Counted from the stretch's first letter, positions 10,375 through 21,741 are shown. The stretch is DNA of 64,000 nt from Zymoseptoria tritici IPO323 (GCF_000219625.1 NC_018216.1:3348001-3412000), one strand, 5' to 3'. Notes: generated by a model not told the origin, from the letters alone. Made by a program: numbers and translations.

Positions 10375-11121
10375 CCTTGAATGACAGCGAATGGAAATGA
10401 TTGACCTACCTTGCTGAAGGACCGCTGGGACGTTCATATTTGTATGCTCTCCAAGACGCGGGCGGCCAGGTGAAAAATCCTCCTTAGGCGAGCCCGTGGT
10501 ACATACTGTCCGGAACGACTGTTGCTACCGAGCACTGGTCTGCCGAGCATATCAGTCTCGAGATAAGACATTGTAGGTACATGCACGAGTGCTATCGGTG
10601 AGTCTTGATCCACTTGGCTTTGCCTATCATTCGTGCCGCCAAGCGATGTAACAGCAGCCGCATCTAGCAATATCGCTTGGAAGAGGCGAGCGACATGATC
10701 GATGGGCGATCGATTGTGGTTATCGCCAGTAGTCTTCCTGGTGGAGCTGCTGACCGAGCGAGGAGTGCATCTCGGTCGGATTGTGGATTCATCTGGGAGG
10801 CCAGGCAATAATGGCCGTGGATCCCGCCCATCAAGTAAGGTATTGATTGTCGACGAGGTACGTGCGCGAACAGCGTGAAGTGTATCGCAGGAAAGTCGTG
10901 GTGTAGAGTGAGGAAGAAGATGTTGAGTGCCGGGCCGTGAGTGCCCGGCTTAGTCATCGCTCTTTCTTGCGTCGAGCTTGTCTTGAGGTCATTGAAGAAA
11001 GTCCATTGAAAGTCCATCGACTGCACCGTGAGATTTGTCTTTATCGGCTACCAACCACCACACTCGCAGACATCGTTTCGACAAGACCTCGACTGCCCGA
11101 TCTCTTCTTGGATCCGTCACA
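10375..11121. other. Divergent intergenic region between the oxidase and CBP3
   Basis: Separates two divergently transcribed genes, so it should hold both promoters. A minus-strand frame at 10434-10808 has no recognisable domain and I do not call it. No defined regulatory site identified. Confidence 0.5.
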
Positions 11122-12126
11122 ATGTCTACCAAGTCAATATGCAGCTCCTGTCTAAGAACAGCCCGCCAGCAATCTCGCTCCAACCTGTCCTTCCAATCCG
11201 CTCCCAAGCAGCACCTTCAGCGAACATTCACCACAACACGAATCCGTTGCGCGGCAAAGGACAATCCCCTCACCGATGCATTGAACGCTCCCGCCCCTCC
11301 AGCGTCCAGACTGCGTACTCCCTCAGCAACAGCAGCACCACCACCCATCGCCAACCTCGCCTCCAAAATGCGCTCCTCGCCTCTCCTCCGTAGTACAACA
11401 GAACCCTACATCGCCTACGGCGCGACCGCCGACCTCTACGCCGAATGCGCCCGACAGTGCTCCTACACCGTGCCCTCCGCGCTCGAGAACCCTCCCGCCT
11501 TGCCTCCCATGAACGCCGCAGGTGACCATCTCGGGTCTGGAACAGGTTGGTGGTTTGAACCCAAGTCAGCAGGTGGACTGGGTCTGGAGGTTACATTTAC
11601 ATCCTGGGCGCAAGTCATCTACCTGCACATGTGGCTGCTCACGGTACGACTGCGGTGTTTCCCAGCGGAGTACGTCAAAGATTGGCATCAGAATCTGCTG
11701 GATCACTTCTTCTACGCGGCGGAGGATCGCATGGCGGTGTGGCATGGGATGACGTCGCGGGGAGCACGGAATAAGGCGTTGAAGGATTTGTATCTGCAGT
11801 GGAGAGGTGTGCAACTGGGATATGACGAGGGGTTGATTAAAGGTGACGCGGTGATGGCGGCGGCGGTGTGGAGGAATGTGTTCAAGGCGGAGGAGGGGGT
11901 CGATTTGGAGGATCTGGCGTTGGTTGTGGTTTACATGAGGAGGGAGCTGCAGGCGCTGAGTAAGTTGGACGATGAGACGATTACAACGGGCCAGATCAAG
12001 TTTGAGGATCCGAAGGATGTGAGGAATCTGGTTACGACCAAGAAGAGCCCATTCTTGGGGAAGGGATTCACACCAGAGGAGCTCAAGGCTGCAGACGAGG
12101 CAGCGAGTGAGCAGAAGAAAGAGTAG
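11122..12126 (+). CDS. CBP3: Ubiquinol-cytochrome c chaperone CBP3, mitochondrial
   Basis: Single exon, 334 aa. The start is taken at the Met after GGATCCGTCACA, because the protein then opens with an Arg/Ser-rich mitochondrial presequence (MSTKSICSSCLRTARQQS and on to about residue 45); the longer open frame upstream adds 29 unlikely residues. The Cbp3/UQCC1 core is clear: GDHLGSGTGWWFEP, then TSWAQVIYLHMWLLTVRLR, then LLDHFFYAAEDRM. Cbp3 acts with Cbp6 at the mitochondrial ribosome exit to receive newly made cytochrome b and start complex III assembly. It lies tail-to-tail with the capping-enzyme gene, whose stop is 155 bp away. Confidence 0.93.
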   Translation: MSTKSICSSCLRTARQQSRSNLSFQSAPKQHLQRTFTTTRIRCAAKDNPLTDALNAPAPPASRLRTPSATAAPPPIANLASKMRSSPLLRSTTEPYIAYGATADLYAECARQCSYTVPSALENPPALPPMNAAGDHLGSGTGWWFEPKSAGGLGLEVTFTSWAQVIYLHMWLLTVRLRCFPAEYVKDWHQNLLDHFFYAAEDRMAVWHGMTSRGARNKALKDLYLQWRGVQLGYDEGLIKGDAVMAAAVWRNVFKAEEGVDLEDLALVVVYMRRELQALSKLDDETITTGQIKFEDPKDVRNLVTTKKSPFLGKGFTPEELKAADEAASEQKKE

Positions 12127-12281
12127 GCGCAGTGTACACCTTCCGTAAGAAGATCGGAAACGAAAGCTTCACAAATGGAGATGATGCTCCAAGGTTGCTA
12201 TTCCAATTCGCTAGGGGTATCATAATATCGTCCTGTGATCCTGAAACGCCGCACGCCGCACGCCCGTGAGCGGCTGCAGTA

Positions 12282-13616
12282 TCAATCGTATCCCGGCATC
12301 CCATCATCTTCCTCGGCACTCGCCTTCGGTTGAGTCTGCTGCTGCTGTGCCTGCTTCGCCGCCTCGTGCCTCTTCCGCTGTTCTTGCTCCGCAGCTCTCC
12401 TCCTGTCCGCACTTAACTTCTCCCTCTCCTTCCACGCCGCCTTGACTTTCGGAAACGCGCCGATCAGATCGTGCTCGGTCACAGCGTCCTCGATACTTTC
12501 AATGACACTGTCCACAACACTAACGTGATTCGCGTGCTCTTTATCATCGCGGAAGCGTGGTGTGCCGTCGTTCTCGATTTTCGGTCGCCAACGTCCCGTA
12601 TCCGCTTCGCGATAGCATTCTATGATTCGCCAGTCCAGCTGCTGTTGCATGGACTTCATCGCGGCCCATTCGGTGTCGGTCAGGTGGAGGGGAGCGAAAG
12701 TGCGGTAAGAGGGCTTGTCGTTGCCGTGGTAGACGAGGAGATCAATATGTGGCTTCTGGTCGAAGTCTTCGTATTGTGTTCCGTCTTCGTCGATCTCAGT
12801 GGGAAATGCGCCGAGCTGCAAGCGGAAGTCGACCGTGTTCTCGTGAGGTGGTTTCCATTTGAGGATGTGCACGTCCGTCCCGGAGACGTAGGGTGTTTCT
12901 TTGCAGGTGAATATGAGGCCGTCATTGCCGTGAGGTAAGTTTGGAATGATGTTGGAGAACATGTCCGGCGTGGCATACGGCATGTGGGGTTTCTTCCAGG
13001 CGATCTGGAACGGTTGAACGCGGGTCTCCTGAGGCCAGTCTTTGGCGAATGCGCGCCAGGGTTCGTAGATGAACCTGTCGATGCGACCGATACGCGAGCC
13101 ATAGTCCTTGAGTGTAATGTTCTCGCCGTCCAGTGCGAGACAATCGAACATGAGGTATGTCAGCTGTTCGTGGCCGTCGGGGAATCGCTGGCGGACGAGC
13201 TCGCCGTCCAAAAGCGTGAGAATATGATAGCTTTGGACGTCGTAAGGTGGTTGAGCCGGTCGACCATTCTTGTCGAATACGGCACGAGGTAGGTGGAGGT
13301 ATCCCGGCTCGATCATGTAATAGTCGTTTTTGCGATCAATGAGCATGTGCACTTCTTTCGTTGCTCCGGTCTCCTCGTCGTGTATTTCATGGCTGAACAG
13401 CAGGCATCGCACACCGTCCGTCTTCTCCACCAAGAAGTAGTCTTTCCTTTGCAGCTCTTGTAGGTGTCGTCGCGCGAAGGAAATGGGTTGTGCGCCGGGG
13501 AATTTGACGGTCTGACGTTTGAGGAGGTCGGTGACGGTCACGCGGTGGAATTGGGCGTGCTCGTGGGACAGGAGTGAGATTCGTTCAATGTCGGCAAGAT
13601 TGATCGAGGAGCCCAT
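12282..13616 (-). CDS. CEG1: mRNA capping enzyme alpha subunit (mRNA guanylyltransferase)
   Basis: Single exon, 444 aa from the Met at 13616 (MGSSINLADIE), which matches where the family normally begins; the frame stays open to a Met at 13715. The nucleotidyltransferase motifs are in order: KTDGVR at 65-70 with Lys65 as the GMP-accepting residue, LIDRKNDYYMI, LLDGELV, YLMFDCLALDG, NDGLIFT, ILKWKPP, and the C-terminal OB-fold motif round WRPKIENDGTPRFRDDK. The enzyme transfers GMP from GTP to the diphosphate end of nascent mRNA in the nucleus. The tail (about 405-435) is a Gln/Arg-rich, probably coiled segment. Confidence 0.95.
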   Translation of the reverse strand: MGSSINLADIERISLLSHEHAQFHRVTVTDLLKRQTVKFPGAQPISFARRHLQELQRKDYFLVEKTDGVRCLLFSHEIHDEETGATKEVHMLIDRKNDYYMIEPGYLHLPRAVFDKNGRPAQPPYDVQSYHILTLLDGELVRQRFPDGHEQLTYLMFDCLALDGENITLKDYGSRIGRIDRFIYEPWRAFAKDWPQETRVQPFQIAWKKPHMPYATPDMFSNIIPNLPHGNDGLIFTCKETPYVSGTDVHILKWKPPHENTVDFRLQLGAFPTEIDEDGTQYEDFDQKPHIDLLVYHGNDKPSYRTFAPLHLTDTEWAAMKSMQQQLDWRIIECYREADTGRWRPKIENDGTPRFRDDKEHANHVSVVDSVIESIEDAVTEHDLIGAFPKVKAAWKEREKLSADRRRAAEQEQRKRHEAAKQAQQQQTQPKASAEEDDGMPGYD

Positions 13617-14875
13617 ACTTGGGAGTCGGTCGAAGGGATTGTGCGGTCGCAGCTTGTGGTCATCAATGTTCAGTACAAGGGTGGACAATGGAGGGTGTGC
13701 TTTGTGGTCTGGCATCGACGAAGCCGAGTCGCAAAGCTAAGGTACAGGGATCTACACTTTCACCTCAATGGGGGCCAGAATGACTTCCCTTTCACATGCA
13801 TTAAACCATTCACGGCAACAACAACACGTGCGAACATCAGCAGATACACGAACTTCTCTTCTCTCCGGCCACGGATGGTATTCCACGGCCACAGTCAGTA
13901 CGGAGAAGATACGCCCGACCAGTTAGCCCATCAGGACTCGTCTGCCTGGCAAGAATCGTCTGCGCGCCTACTCACTCACCTACCAATAGCGCTTTTCGAC
14001 TATTGCGAGGGAAGGACTAACATGTTATCCAGCGAAGGCCGATTCAAGATGATCTGACGCAGACGCTGGAGCCGGGATTCCAGCACGCCGCCACGGCGTG
14101 ATTGGACGTGTGAAAGACGGCTCGCAGCTTGCAAGCATTATTGGGCGCATTATTGGGCCAACGGACTTGCTGTCAACGCCTCCTGGAACGCATTTCGCCC
14201 GTCAAAGGCCGAATGCGCACGACGACATCTGTCACAGTGTCACCTGTGATTTCCAATCCAATCGAGGACCACATCGCTGCTAAACATATACCGCCGTACA
14301 TCACATCTGCCACGCCAAGGAGCCGTACCTCCGGGCCGATCGTCGAGAGGCTGAAGTCTCTTCGTTTGGTCGTAGACGTCATCTATAACCTCGATGCCGC
14401 TTTCATCCGGTTTCGAAGCTCAGGTGCGCATTGTTCACCTGGTTGAATATACTGGACACAGATCTCTCGACCTCTCGTGCATGCTTGTACATTGGCCAAA
14501 GGTCCACGAATATGATCAACTCTTTCGATCGGACTCCGGACCGGAGGCGGATGCTATTTCATCGAAGCATTCCAAAGAATGATATTGGCACCTCACTAGC
14601 ACAACCTTATTGTTCTGAACCGCCCAAACCTCAAAGAAAACTGCCGAGCTAGGCCTCATGTCTCTTCTGATGTCGTCACCCCAACAAAGCGGCTGCGCGG
14701 AAGTGCAACTCGATGTGATGATGCGCGATGGGAGTAGGCTCAACTACATCTCTTTCTGCTACGGTAAGGCTTTCTGTGCTGTTTTGCTTTACCATTCTGT
14801 CTGCATTTCTCTTCCAGGACTGGTCAATCGCCTCAAAGCCTATCAAAGTACCTCAGTACTTGACAGGCTCTCGCC
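13617..14875. other. Divergent intergenic region, no gene supported
   Basis: About 1.26 kb between the capping-enzyme gene (minus) and an MFS gene (plus). The open frames at 13641-14057, 14129-14446 and 14658-14975 have no domain and disagree with each other. The last 100 bases before 14876 include a strong start context (CTCGCCATGGCG) for the MFS gene. Confidence 0.5.
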
Positions 14876-16847
14876 ATGGCGGACACTGCTCAATATGGAT
14901 CCGGCATCATTCGCACAGGAAGCGGACGCAAGACTTACGCTCCGGATGGCATTGTCAATGACCACGACGACCTGAAGTCTTCCAGCGAGGATGAGAAGGA
15001 CTCTGATGCGGCTGGTACTTCCAACGACGAGGACAGAGACGCAGAAAAGGGCGACGCCAAGAAAGAGCAGTCGGGATCAAAGGACGATGAAGAGAAAGAC
15101 CCAAATGTCGTGGACTGGGATGGAGATGATGATAAAGAGAACCCCATGAATTTCGCTCCGGCCAGGAAGTGGACCATGGCAGTGTCTATGGGTTTGATGA
15201 CTTTGGTTGTCACGTTCGCCTCGTCCGTCTTCAGCAGTGCGACTATGGTCACGGCAATGCAGTTCGGCGTCAGCGAGGAAGTCATGATTCTGGGATTGGC
15301 TCTCTTCGTTCTGGGCTTCGCTTTTGGACCTATCGTTTGGGTGAGTACTTGCATTGAGGATATGAAGAGTTTGAAACATGGCTGACCAGGCTTGTGTCAT
15401 TAGGGACCGATCTCCGAGCTGTACGGAAGACGCATTCCCCTGTTTACCGGATACTTCATCTTCGCCATCTTCCAGATTCCGGTCGCCGTAGCCACAAATC
15501 TGCAGACGATTTTTGTGTGCAGATTCTTTGGAGGGTTCTTCGCCTCCGCGCCGCTCGCTGTCGTTGGCGGAGCCCTCGCGGACTTCTTTGACCCAGTCAA
15601 CCGTGGTGTGGCGCTGACCATTTTCGGTTCGGCGACATTCATTGGACCTGTGAGTCTGCAGTGCTGCACCGAGCTTCGACAATCTTTCTGACGAATTGCA
15701 GACCCTGGGACCCATCATGGGTGGTTTCATCACCATGAGCCACCTCGGCTGGCGGTGGACGCAATGGATCACCATGATCATGGCTGCGTTGTTCGGCACG
15801 ATCGGCTTCATCATTATCCCTGAGACATACGCTCCCGTACTGCTCCAGCGCAGGGCCAAGAAGCTACGCTACAAGACCCGCAACTGGGCCATCCATGCTC
15901 CGGCCGATGAGAAGCAAATCGACTTGAAGCAGATCGGCGAGCAATACATCCTCCGACCATTCAAGATGCTTGCTCTGGAACCGATCTTGGTGCTTGTCAC
16001 GCTGTACATGTCTCTCATCTACGGTATGCTGCCCTCGTTGTCCTCAGCAATGCACCAAATCAGCTAACACCATACTTTTGCAGGTATCATCTACCTCTTC
16101 TTCGAAGCGTTCCCCATCACCTTTCAACAGCAGCGCGGCTACAATCTCGGCGTCGGCTCCCTGCCCTTCCTCGCCGTTCTGATCGGTGTCCTCTGCGGCT
16201 GCGGCATCATCGCAACCATGACCAAGACTCGCTTCGCTCGCAAGCTGAAGGAGAACAATGGCACCGTCGTTCCAGAAGAGCGTCTTCTGCCTATGATTAT
16301 TGGAGGTGCCCTTTTGCCCATTGGTCTATTTTGGGTATGCTTAGATTCCCTGTCCTACACTTGTGATGCGTACTAACTGCCCAAACAGTTTGCATGGTGC
16401 TCTTCACCTAACATCACGCCATGGCCTCAGATTATAGCCGCGGCACCAATCGGCGCAGGAGTTATGATGGTGTTCTTGCAAGGGTTGAACTACATTATCG
16501 GTAAGTCCATCCATGCAAGGCCTTTAGCATCCCAGACCGTGTCTCGAGCGGTGCCAGAGCTCGTAGTACATACAATTCTCGTCGTCCCAGCATCGCTGAC
16601 CATCGTGCCCTCCATTCTAGATGTCTACAAGTGGAACGCCAACTCCGCCATTGCAGCCAACACCTTCTTCCGATCCTGGGTCGGCGCCGGCTTCCCCATG
16701 TTCGCGGTCCCAATGTTCAACAAGCTGGGAGTGCCGTGGGCGATGAGCTTGTTGGCATTCCTGTGTGTGGCGCTTTTCCCGGTGCCGATTCTGTTCTTCA
16801 TCTATGGAGAGAAGATCAGGAAGTTGAGTAAATACTCGCCTAGTTGA
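14876..16847 (+). CDS. MFS drug/polyamine exporter (DHA1, 12 TM), six exons
   Basis: Exons 14876-15340, 15404-15649, 15702-16023, 16084-16334, 16389-16500 and 16621-16847 total 1623 bases (540 aa). All five introns have GT donors and AG acceptors; most show CTGAC or CTAAC branch points. The long N-terminal tail is acidic (runs of Asp/Glu/Ser to about residue 85) and ends with ENPMNF, the usual lead-in to TM1 in fungal DHA1 carriers. GPISELYGRR is the MFS loop 2-3 motif; GPTLGPIMGGF is the DHA1 motif C in TM5. PETYAPVLLQRRAKKLR begins the central cytoplasmic loop. This set fits plasma-membrane proton-driven exporters of the Tpo1/Flr1 type; the substrate is not knowable from sequence. Start by the GCCATGG context. 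All joins keep frame, so the gene looks intact. Confidence 0.93.
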
Positions 16848-17892
16848 GGCGATGGAGGAGGAGTGGTGAGGATATGTTGTACAGAGATAAAAGGAGCAGG
16901 TGTACAGGACTGGTTCCCATGGGCCATAAAATAGATATGATTCCTTAGATGTACATTTACATAATGTCTTTTGACAGCAATACTGATTGCTGTCTGCCAG
17001 GATTGAGATGTCTCCCCTTTGTACTCGGCGCCTGTCCTCCTTTACACAGTGTTCGGGCCGTCCGACCGGAATCACACTGGCTGAGGCGAAAGCAATGGTC
17101 TCTTAGGGTTAGGGTATACGAGGAAGAGACAAAGGATACATCAACGACGAGCGACCTCGCTGACATGATGTTCCTGCAGAAGGAGCAACGTGCGATCGTC
17201 GCACACTCAACATCAGTGTTGCTCCGGCTTGGCAGCGGGACATGTCAAGTACGATGAAGAAGCTCGGGCAGGATTGTACAAGCTGTTTTTGGTTCACCAG
17301 GAGGATGATGGATAGAGCTGCGGTGGAGGATGGCGACGGAAGCAACTAGCAGTGGATGGATGCATTTTTGCTTCGTTGCTTCTATGATTGGTTTCGCTTC
17401 TATCTCAGAGTAAACTGTTCGGGCTTCTACAATTGTTCCACTTCGTTACCATGCTGCACCAATGCCATGAGTCCGTATCTGCCATCCTTCGCTGCATTGG
17501 CGGTCTAGACAAGACTCTCGTGATCTTACTCCAGGCCGACTTCCCACGTCTTCGGAGGCAGAATGAGATCAGGTCTCAATCAACACGCGGATTCGCGGTC
17601 AGGTAGGAGGCTAACAAGGGATCGTGACTTTGATGCCGACAGTGAATGTTATTGTGCTCTCTTTGTGTCTAGGTGGGATGGTGGACAACGCAGACAAAGC
17701 GTCTCTTGTACCACGCACAAAGGACTTCCTACGGCGGAGGAGCTGGTGCATGCCGTTATGTATGATGCACACCACTCCCTTCAAGGTTCCCTCGAGTCCC
17801 TGATCCATCATCGAGAATCGTGCTGCTGGCCAGCACTCCCAACCCAAGCCAACCCAACCGCCAAAAGACCAACTCAAGCAGCAACCTCAACC
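16848..17892. other. Intergenic with a short interstitial telomere-like motif
   Basis: About 1 kb without a supported gene. At 17103-17114 there are two tandem TTAGGG units, the canonical ascomycete telomere repeat; two units can arise by chance or mark an old repair or a Rap1/Tbf1-like binding site. The frame upstream of the next gene is open but unlikely coding. Confidence 0.45.
17103..17114 (+). repeat. Two TTAGGG units
   Basis: TTAGGGTTAGGG inside the intergenic region. Too short to be a telomere relic with confidence. Confidence 0.6.
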
Positions 17893-19164
17893 ATGTCCGA
17901 CCCAAACCCAACCTCCTCCACCCCTGAGCCTTGCTCAAACATCTGCTGTGAGCCATTCTTCGCCCACTCCGACAAACCCATAACCACTCCATCCAGCCTC
18001 TCCAACCCCATCTCCGCCCTCTTCGCCTCATCCCAATTCAATCCGCAATCAGATCCCAAACAGGCAGCCCACGCTCCGGCTTTCAACTACGCCGCCATTG
18101 AACCCGCCCTCCGACTCGCTTCCCGCTTCCTCACGCTCGACAGCGTCGTGAAACTCATCGTCGTCATGGCCGACGGAGATTTGCGAGTCGAAGATGCGAA
18201 CGGAGTATTCCAGGCGAGCACCTGGGCGGACGTGGATGCATCCCGCGCGGCAGCGAGGAATCCAGCCGATCGCTACAGTGTACCCAGTCATCATCCCAAA
18301 CCCGAGCACGAAGTCGTGGACGATACGATGCGTCGTCGCGCCGAGGAGATCCTGACTCAAATCATTCCCTTGTTCGACATCGACATCTACACATACGGCG
18401 GCACAGGCGGCAGGAAAGTCCAAAGCTCCGACTCACTCCCCGAAGACCTCTTGGCAACCTTCCCGCGCGGACGACAATGCACCGTCAAAATTGGCGCGCA
18501 TCTATTCTGGCACATCGATTTCGCCATGCGATGGCTCGAAGCAGGTGCGGGTCCACGGCTGGAGTTTTCGTACCATGGACGGACGGCCCTGTCGTATTAC
18601 TTGTTCCAATTCGCAACCACGCTCGTGCATGAGCTCTTTCATGTGCTCGAGACGGCGCACAATGGACTCTCCCCGTATACCGAGACGTTCTACGGCGATT
18701 CTGCCCTGTCTGAATGCGGGTACGTTGTTGAGGATGCCATATTCGGTGGTTACCTGACGTCGTTGGACATCAGCGCGCCGGAGACGACACGACTGGCATT
18801 CTGCGCGGAGGCGATGGAGAGGCAGCGTCGTGGACGGTCGATCGGGAGCTCGACACCCAAGATGATGCTGGTCCCGTGGCCATCGCATACTTGCTTCCAG
18901 CACTACAAGCACGTCAAATGCAAGTTCGGTGTGCGTCGAAACCACATCGGACCTATCGCCGATGTGGTCGAGCGAGTAGACATGAGTTTTGTGGAGCAGC
19001 TTTTGTCCGAATCGTTCTGGGCGGCGGGCGTTGGACCGGGCCCCTTGATCTTGCCCAAAGTTGGGGGCTTGGAATTGAGGTGGTGTAGCACCCGGAAGTA
19101 CAACTACTTTGCGAGGGAGATTCTCGATGGCGAAGTTGAACAGGAACCGTGGAATTTGTGGTAG
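17893..19164 (+). CDS. Hypothetical protein with HELFH zinc-protease-like motif
   Basis: Single exon, 423 aa from the Met in CAACCATGTCCGAC; the frame is open upstream but that part has no protein-like character. I do not recognise the family by name. Residues 246-250 read HELFH inside a hydrophobic helix (ATTLVHELFHVLETAHNG), the HExxH zinc-binding signature. A downstream GDSALSECGYVVEDAIFGG (about 268-286) offers Glu residues that could be the third ligand, as in gluzincin-type folds. No signal peptide or membrane segment. The N-terminal 60 residues are Pro/Ser-rich and probably disordered. Whether it is an active protease is unknown. It lies tail-to-tail with the PROPPIN gene. Confidence 0.75.
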   Translation: MSDPNPTSSTPEPCSNICCEPFFAHSDKPITTPSSLSNPISALFASSQFNPQSDPKQAAHAPAFNYAAIEPALRLASRFLTLDSVVKLIVVMADGDLRVEDANGVFQASTWADVDASRAAARNPADRYSVPSHHPKPEHEVVDDTMRRRAEEILTQIIPLFDIDIYTYGGTGGRKVQSSDSLPEDLLATFPRGRQCTVKIGAHLFWHIDFAMRWLEAGAGPRLEFSYHGRTALSYYLFQFATTLVHELFHVLETAHNGLSPYTETFYGDSALSECGYVVEDAIFGGYLTSLDISAPETTRLAFCAEAMERQRRGRSIGSSTPKMMLVPWPSHTCFQHYKHVKCKFGVRRNHIGPIADVVERVDMSFVEQLLSESFWAAGVGPGPLILPKVGGLELRWCSTRKYNYFAREILDGEVEQEPWNLW

Positions 19165-19424
19165 ATCTTGATTCGTGGTCTCTGGAGCTCCTCATCGCAC
19201 ACTCGGTCCGAAACATTTCAACGTCGTGCATCGGGCGTGGCCTTCGTCGTGAGTCGTGATGGGTCTTACGTGTTGAAGGCTCCCGTCCCTCCTCATTGCA
19301 GGTCGCATCGTCATCGCTCGTCGCGGTGGCCGGCTTCAGCTTTGGTCAAGCGAACGTATCGTAGCGCAATCGAAACCTCGAAATTTCCTTCGTTCCATCT
19401 CGTAACATAATCGTCCCTCATGCA

Positions 19425-20939
19425 TCACTCGACAAACTGCCTCGTCAAAAATCTCCTGAACCCTCTCCTTTCCAAGATCCATCCGTGGAGTCCTCCACCC
19501 GTCTCCCCTCCTCTCAACTGAAATTCTTCCCATCTTCCCTCTACACCTCCTCCAATCACTACCATTTTGACACTCTCCTCACTCGCGTCTCCAACTCCAT
19601 CTCCGTTCCACCCAGCCGGCATGAATGTCAACACACCCTTCACCGCTCTCCCACTCGGTTCTCCCGGTCTTGGCTGAACCTCATTCCGCACCCTCTTCCG
19701 ACCGCCACTCGGTAGCACAGTCCATGAGTACTCCGGCCGACCGGTTTGCCAATGTGCTGGATCAGAGCCGAGATGAAAGGAGTGAGAGGCTGCACTTCTG
19801 GAGTCGGAGAGAAGTCGTGAGGCAAAAGGTGCGTTCTTGAAGGCGGATGCGAAGGTGGATTGAGATGAGCCTGTGGGTGGAGCAATGACCGGAGGAGGGA
19901 TGGGTAGGAGATTGTAGTATTCTTGAATGCTTGTTGCTTGTCCGGCGGCACTGGGCGCGATGGGTGCGGAGGTCATCGAAGGTGTGACGGAGGCTGGATT
20001 GGAGAGGCGGGCTGGACGAGGAGCAGGAGCAGTAGTACTTGGAGCTGGTGTGCGGACTTGTGTATCTGATGGTCGCAGATCGAAGACGTGTAGTGTTCCT
20101 TTATCACTTGTCGAGGCCAGCCAGCGGTTTCCGGGACTGAAGGCGAGGTCATAAATGATGGCGTGATCGAGACCACGTCGGAACTCGGCAATCTGATCGA
20201 GTGTACTGGTGGTGAAGACTCGAAGTAGCGTACCTTGCTCGCTGGTGGTGACCAGGAGTGAGCCGTCCGGGGAGAGAGCGACAGCGCGAAGAGAAGAGTT
20301 ATGAGCGCGTACAACACGTTTGTTGGTGGATGCTTTAGGGAGGAGAGAGATGAGCTGTATCTGGCCGGTGCTTTGCGCAGGGAGGACGAGGAGGTCATTT
20401 GTGAGACAGCAGAGAGCGAAGGGATTGTGAGAGGTGTTGTGGAGGGAGTGAACTCGATTCGGTATGCGCCACGACTCATCCTTCGGTTCCACGCTGGTCG
20501 GTGAAGAGGTGTCCTCCGGCGGCGGTGAAGGTGGTGCCTGAGGTTGGATTTCTTGGTGTTGAAACAGTATCGTCCTTTCTTGAAGGATCACTGCCAACCA
20601 TTTGGAGCTCAACCTCAGTCCCAAGACCTGTTCATGCAGATCGAATCGAGTAAGTTCCCGCTCCAGTACGCAGTCCCAGAAGATGACGACATTTGGTCCG
20701 CTGCCGTCCTCCGACTTGTGAGTGGGAACGTAGGCAACATATCGGTCATCCAGAACGGCAGTGATTGACGCACCATATGGCGATGGAAGAGCGGGGTGAT
20801 ATGTCGTCAGGCAATTGTCCAGGCGAAAGACACGGAAGCCATCGGCCAGACCAGCGATGAAGCGTTTGCGGGAGGCGGAGATGGAGATGGAGAGAACGTT
20901 GGGCGTGTTGGATGGCTGGATCGCCTGGCGAGTGTTCAT
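19425..20939 (-). CDS. PROPPIN-family WD40 autophagy protein (Hsv2/WDR45-like)
   Basis: Single exon, 504 aa from MNTRQAI, where the beta-propeller begins; a Met 14 codons upstream is possible. The hallmark FRRG (253-256) lies in EFRRGLDHAIIYDLAFSP; this motif binds PI3P and PI(3,5)P2. Flanking blades are recognisable (VFRLDNC; VALSPDGSLLVTTSEQGTLLRVF; LAFSPGNRWLASTSDKGTLHVFDL). PROPPINs are recruited to autophagosome or vacuole membranes; the Hsv2-type member works in micro-autophagy. A long Pro/Ser/Thr-rich insertion (about 275-360) is unusual in the group. I cannot exclude an Atg21-type assignment. Confidence 0.85.
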   Translation of the reverse strand: MNTRQAIQPSNTPNVLSISISASRKRFIAGLADGFRVFRLDNCLTTYHPALPSPYGASITAVLDDRYVAYVPTHKSEDGSGPNVVIFWDCVLERELTRFDLHEQVLGLRLSSKWLAVILQERTILFQHQEIQPQAPPSPPPEDTSSPTSVEPKDESWRIPNRVHSLHNTSHNPFALCCLTNDLLVLPAQSTGQIQLISLLPKASTNKRVVRAHNSSLRAVALSPDGSLLVTTSEQGTLLRVFTTSTLDQIAEFRRGLDHAIIYDLAFSPGNRWLASTSDKGTLHVFDLRPSDTQVRTPAPSTTAPAPRPARLSNPASVTPSMTSAPIAPSAAGQATSIQEYYNLLPIPPPVIAPPTGSSQSTFASAFKNAPFASRLLSDSRSAASHSFHLGSDPAHWQTGRPEYSWTVLPSGGRKRVRNEVQPRPGEPSGRAVKGVLTFMPAGWNGDGVGDASEESVKMVVIGGGVEGRWEEFQLRGGETGGGLHGWILERRGFRRFLTRQFVE

Positions 20940-21741
20940 GTTGAACAATAGTACAGAGTACAGATTCACCGTAGCAGTCAATCCCTCATCCTGCCATGCT
21001 GCTCTTGGCTTCCATGGTCCCGATCAGGCAGTCCTAGTAGGATTCCGAGTGCGCATAGAACGGAGTCTTCAGTAGGACGACATCGAAGAGTCCGTGGGCG
21101 TAGGATGACTTTCTTGTAGGACGATGGACCGATATCCGTACCAGAGATCAGATCGGATTGTGTCTCGACGAGATGTCCGAGACCATGTCGTGAGTGTGCC
21201 ATCACATGCGTGTTGGATGTGGATCCATGATGTTCGACTAGATCCGCTTAGTCAGGACGGGACCCACGGACATGAAGTTGTCCTCCGCAAAATTGAGCGG
21301 AATGGGCCGGCCCGCTCGCCCTGCACCAAGCAAGAAGCAAGAACCAAGAACCCCCTTTGCCATTGAGAGTTCCCCGTCCGCAAGTGAGTGAGAGAGAAGA
21401 GTTGTTGTTTCTCCACGACGACAATTGCCCTTTCCTTCCGAATCAGCCTCATCGATCCCTCCCACAGAGGCCACACACGCAAGGTCAGTACGCTCACACT
21501 GCCAGGCAACCACGGCGGAGGACTCTTCCTGCCATTCCGCTCCGCCCAACCTACCCCTACCTCCCTTCACTCCACCACCCAATACCACCCTCGACGCATC
21601 CAACACCACCGCGCCGCTCACTTGCTGACAACATCGCGACCCAGCAGTCCTCCTCGACCACGACAAGCCTCACCACCCATCCGAACCCGCCACGAGCCAA
21701 CCGCCAGGATAGTCTCCTTGCGCTCCGACTCGCCCGCCAGC
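20940..21741. other. Divergent promoter region, PROPPIN / septin
   Basis: Contains the upstream regions of two divergent genes. The stretch 21420-21740 is CT-rich on the plus strand (many CCTCC and CACC words), as is usual for the 5' leader of highly expressed fungal genes, and the frame is open through it, but protein similarity to septins begins only at 21742. Confidence 0.5.
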
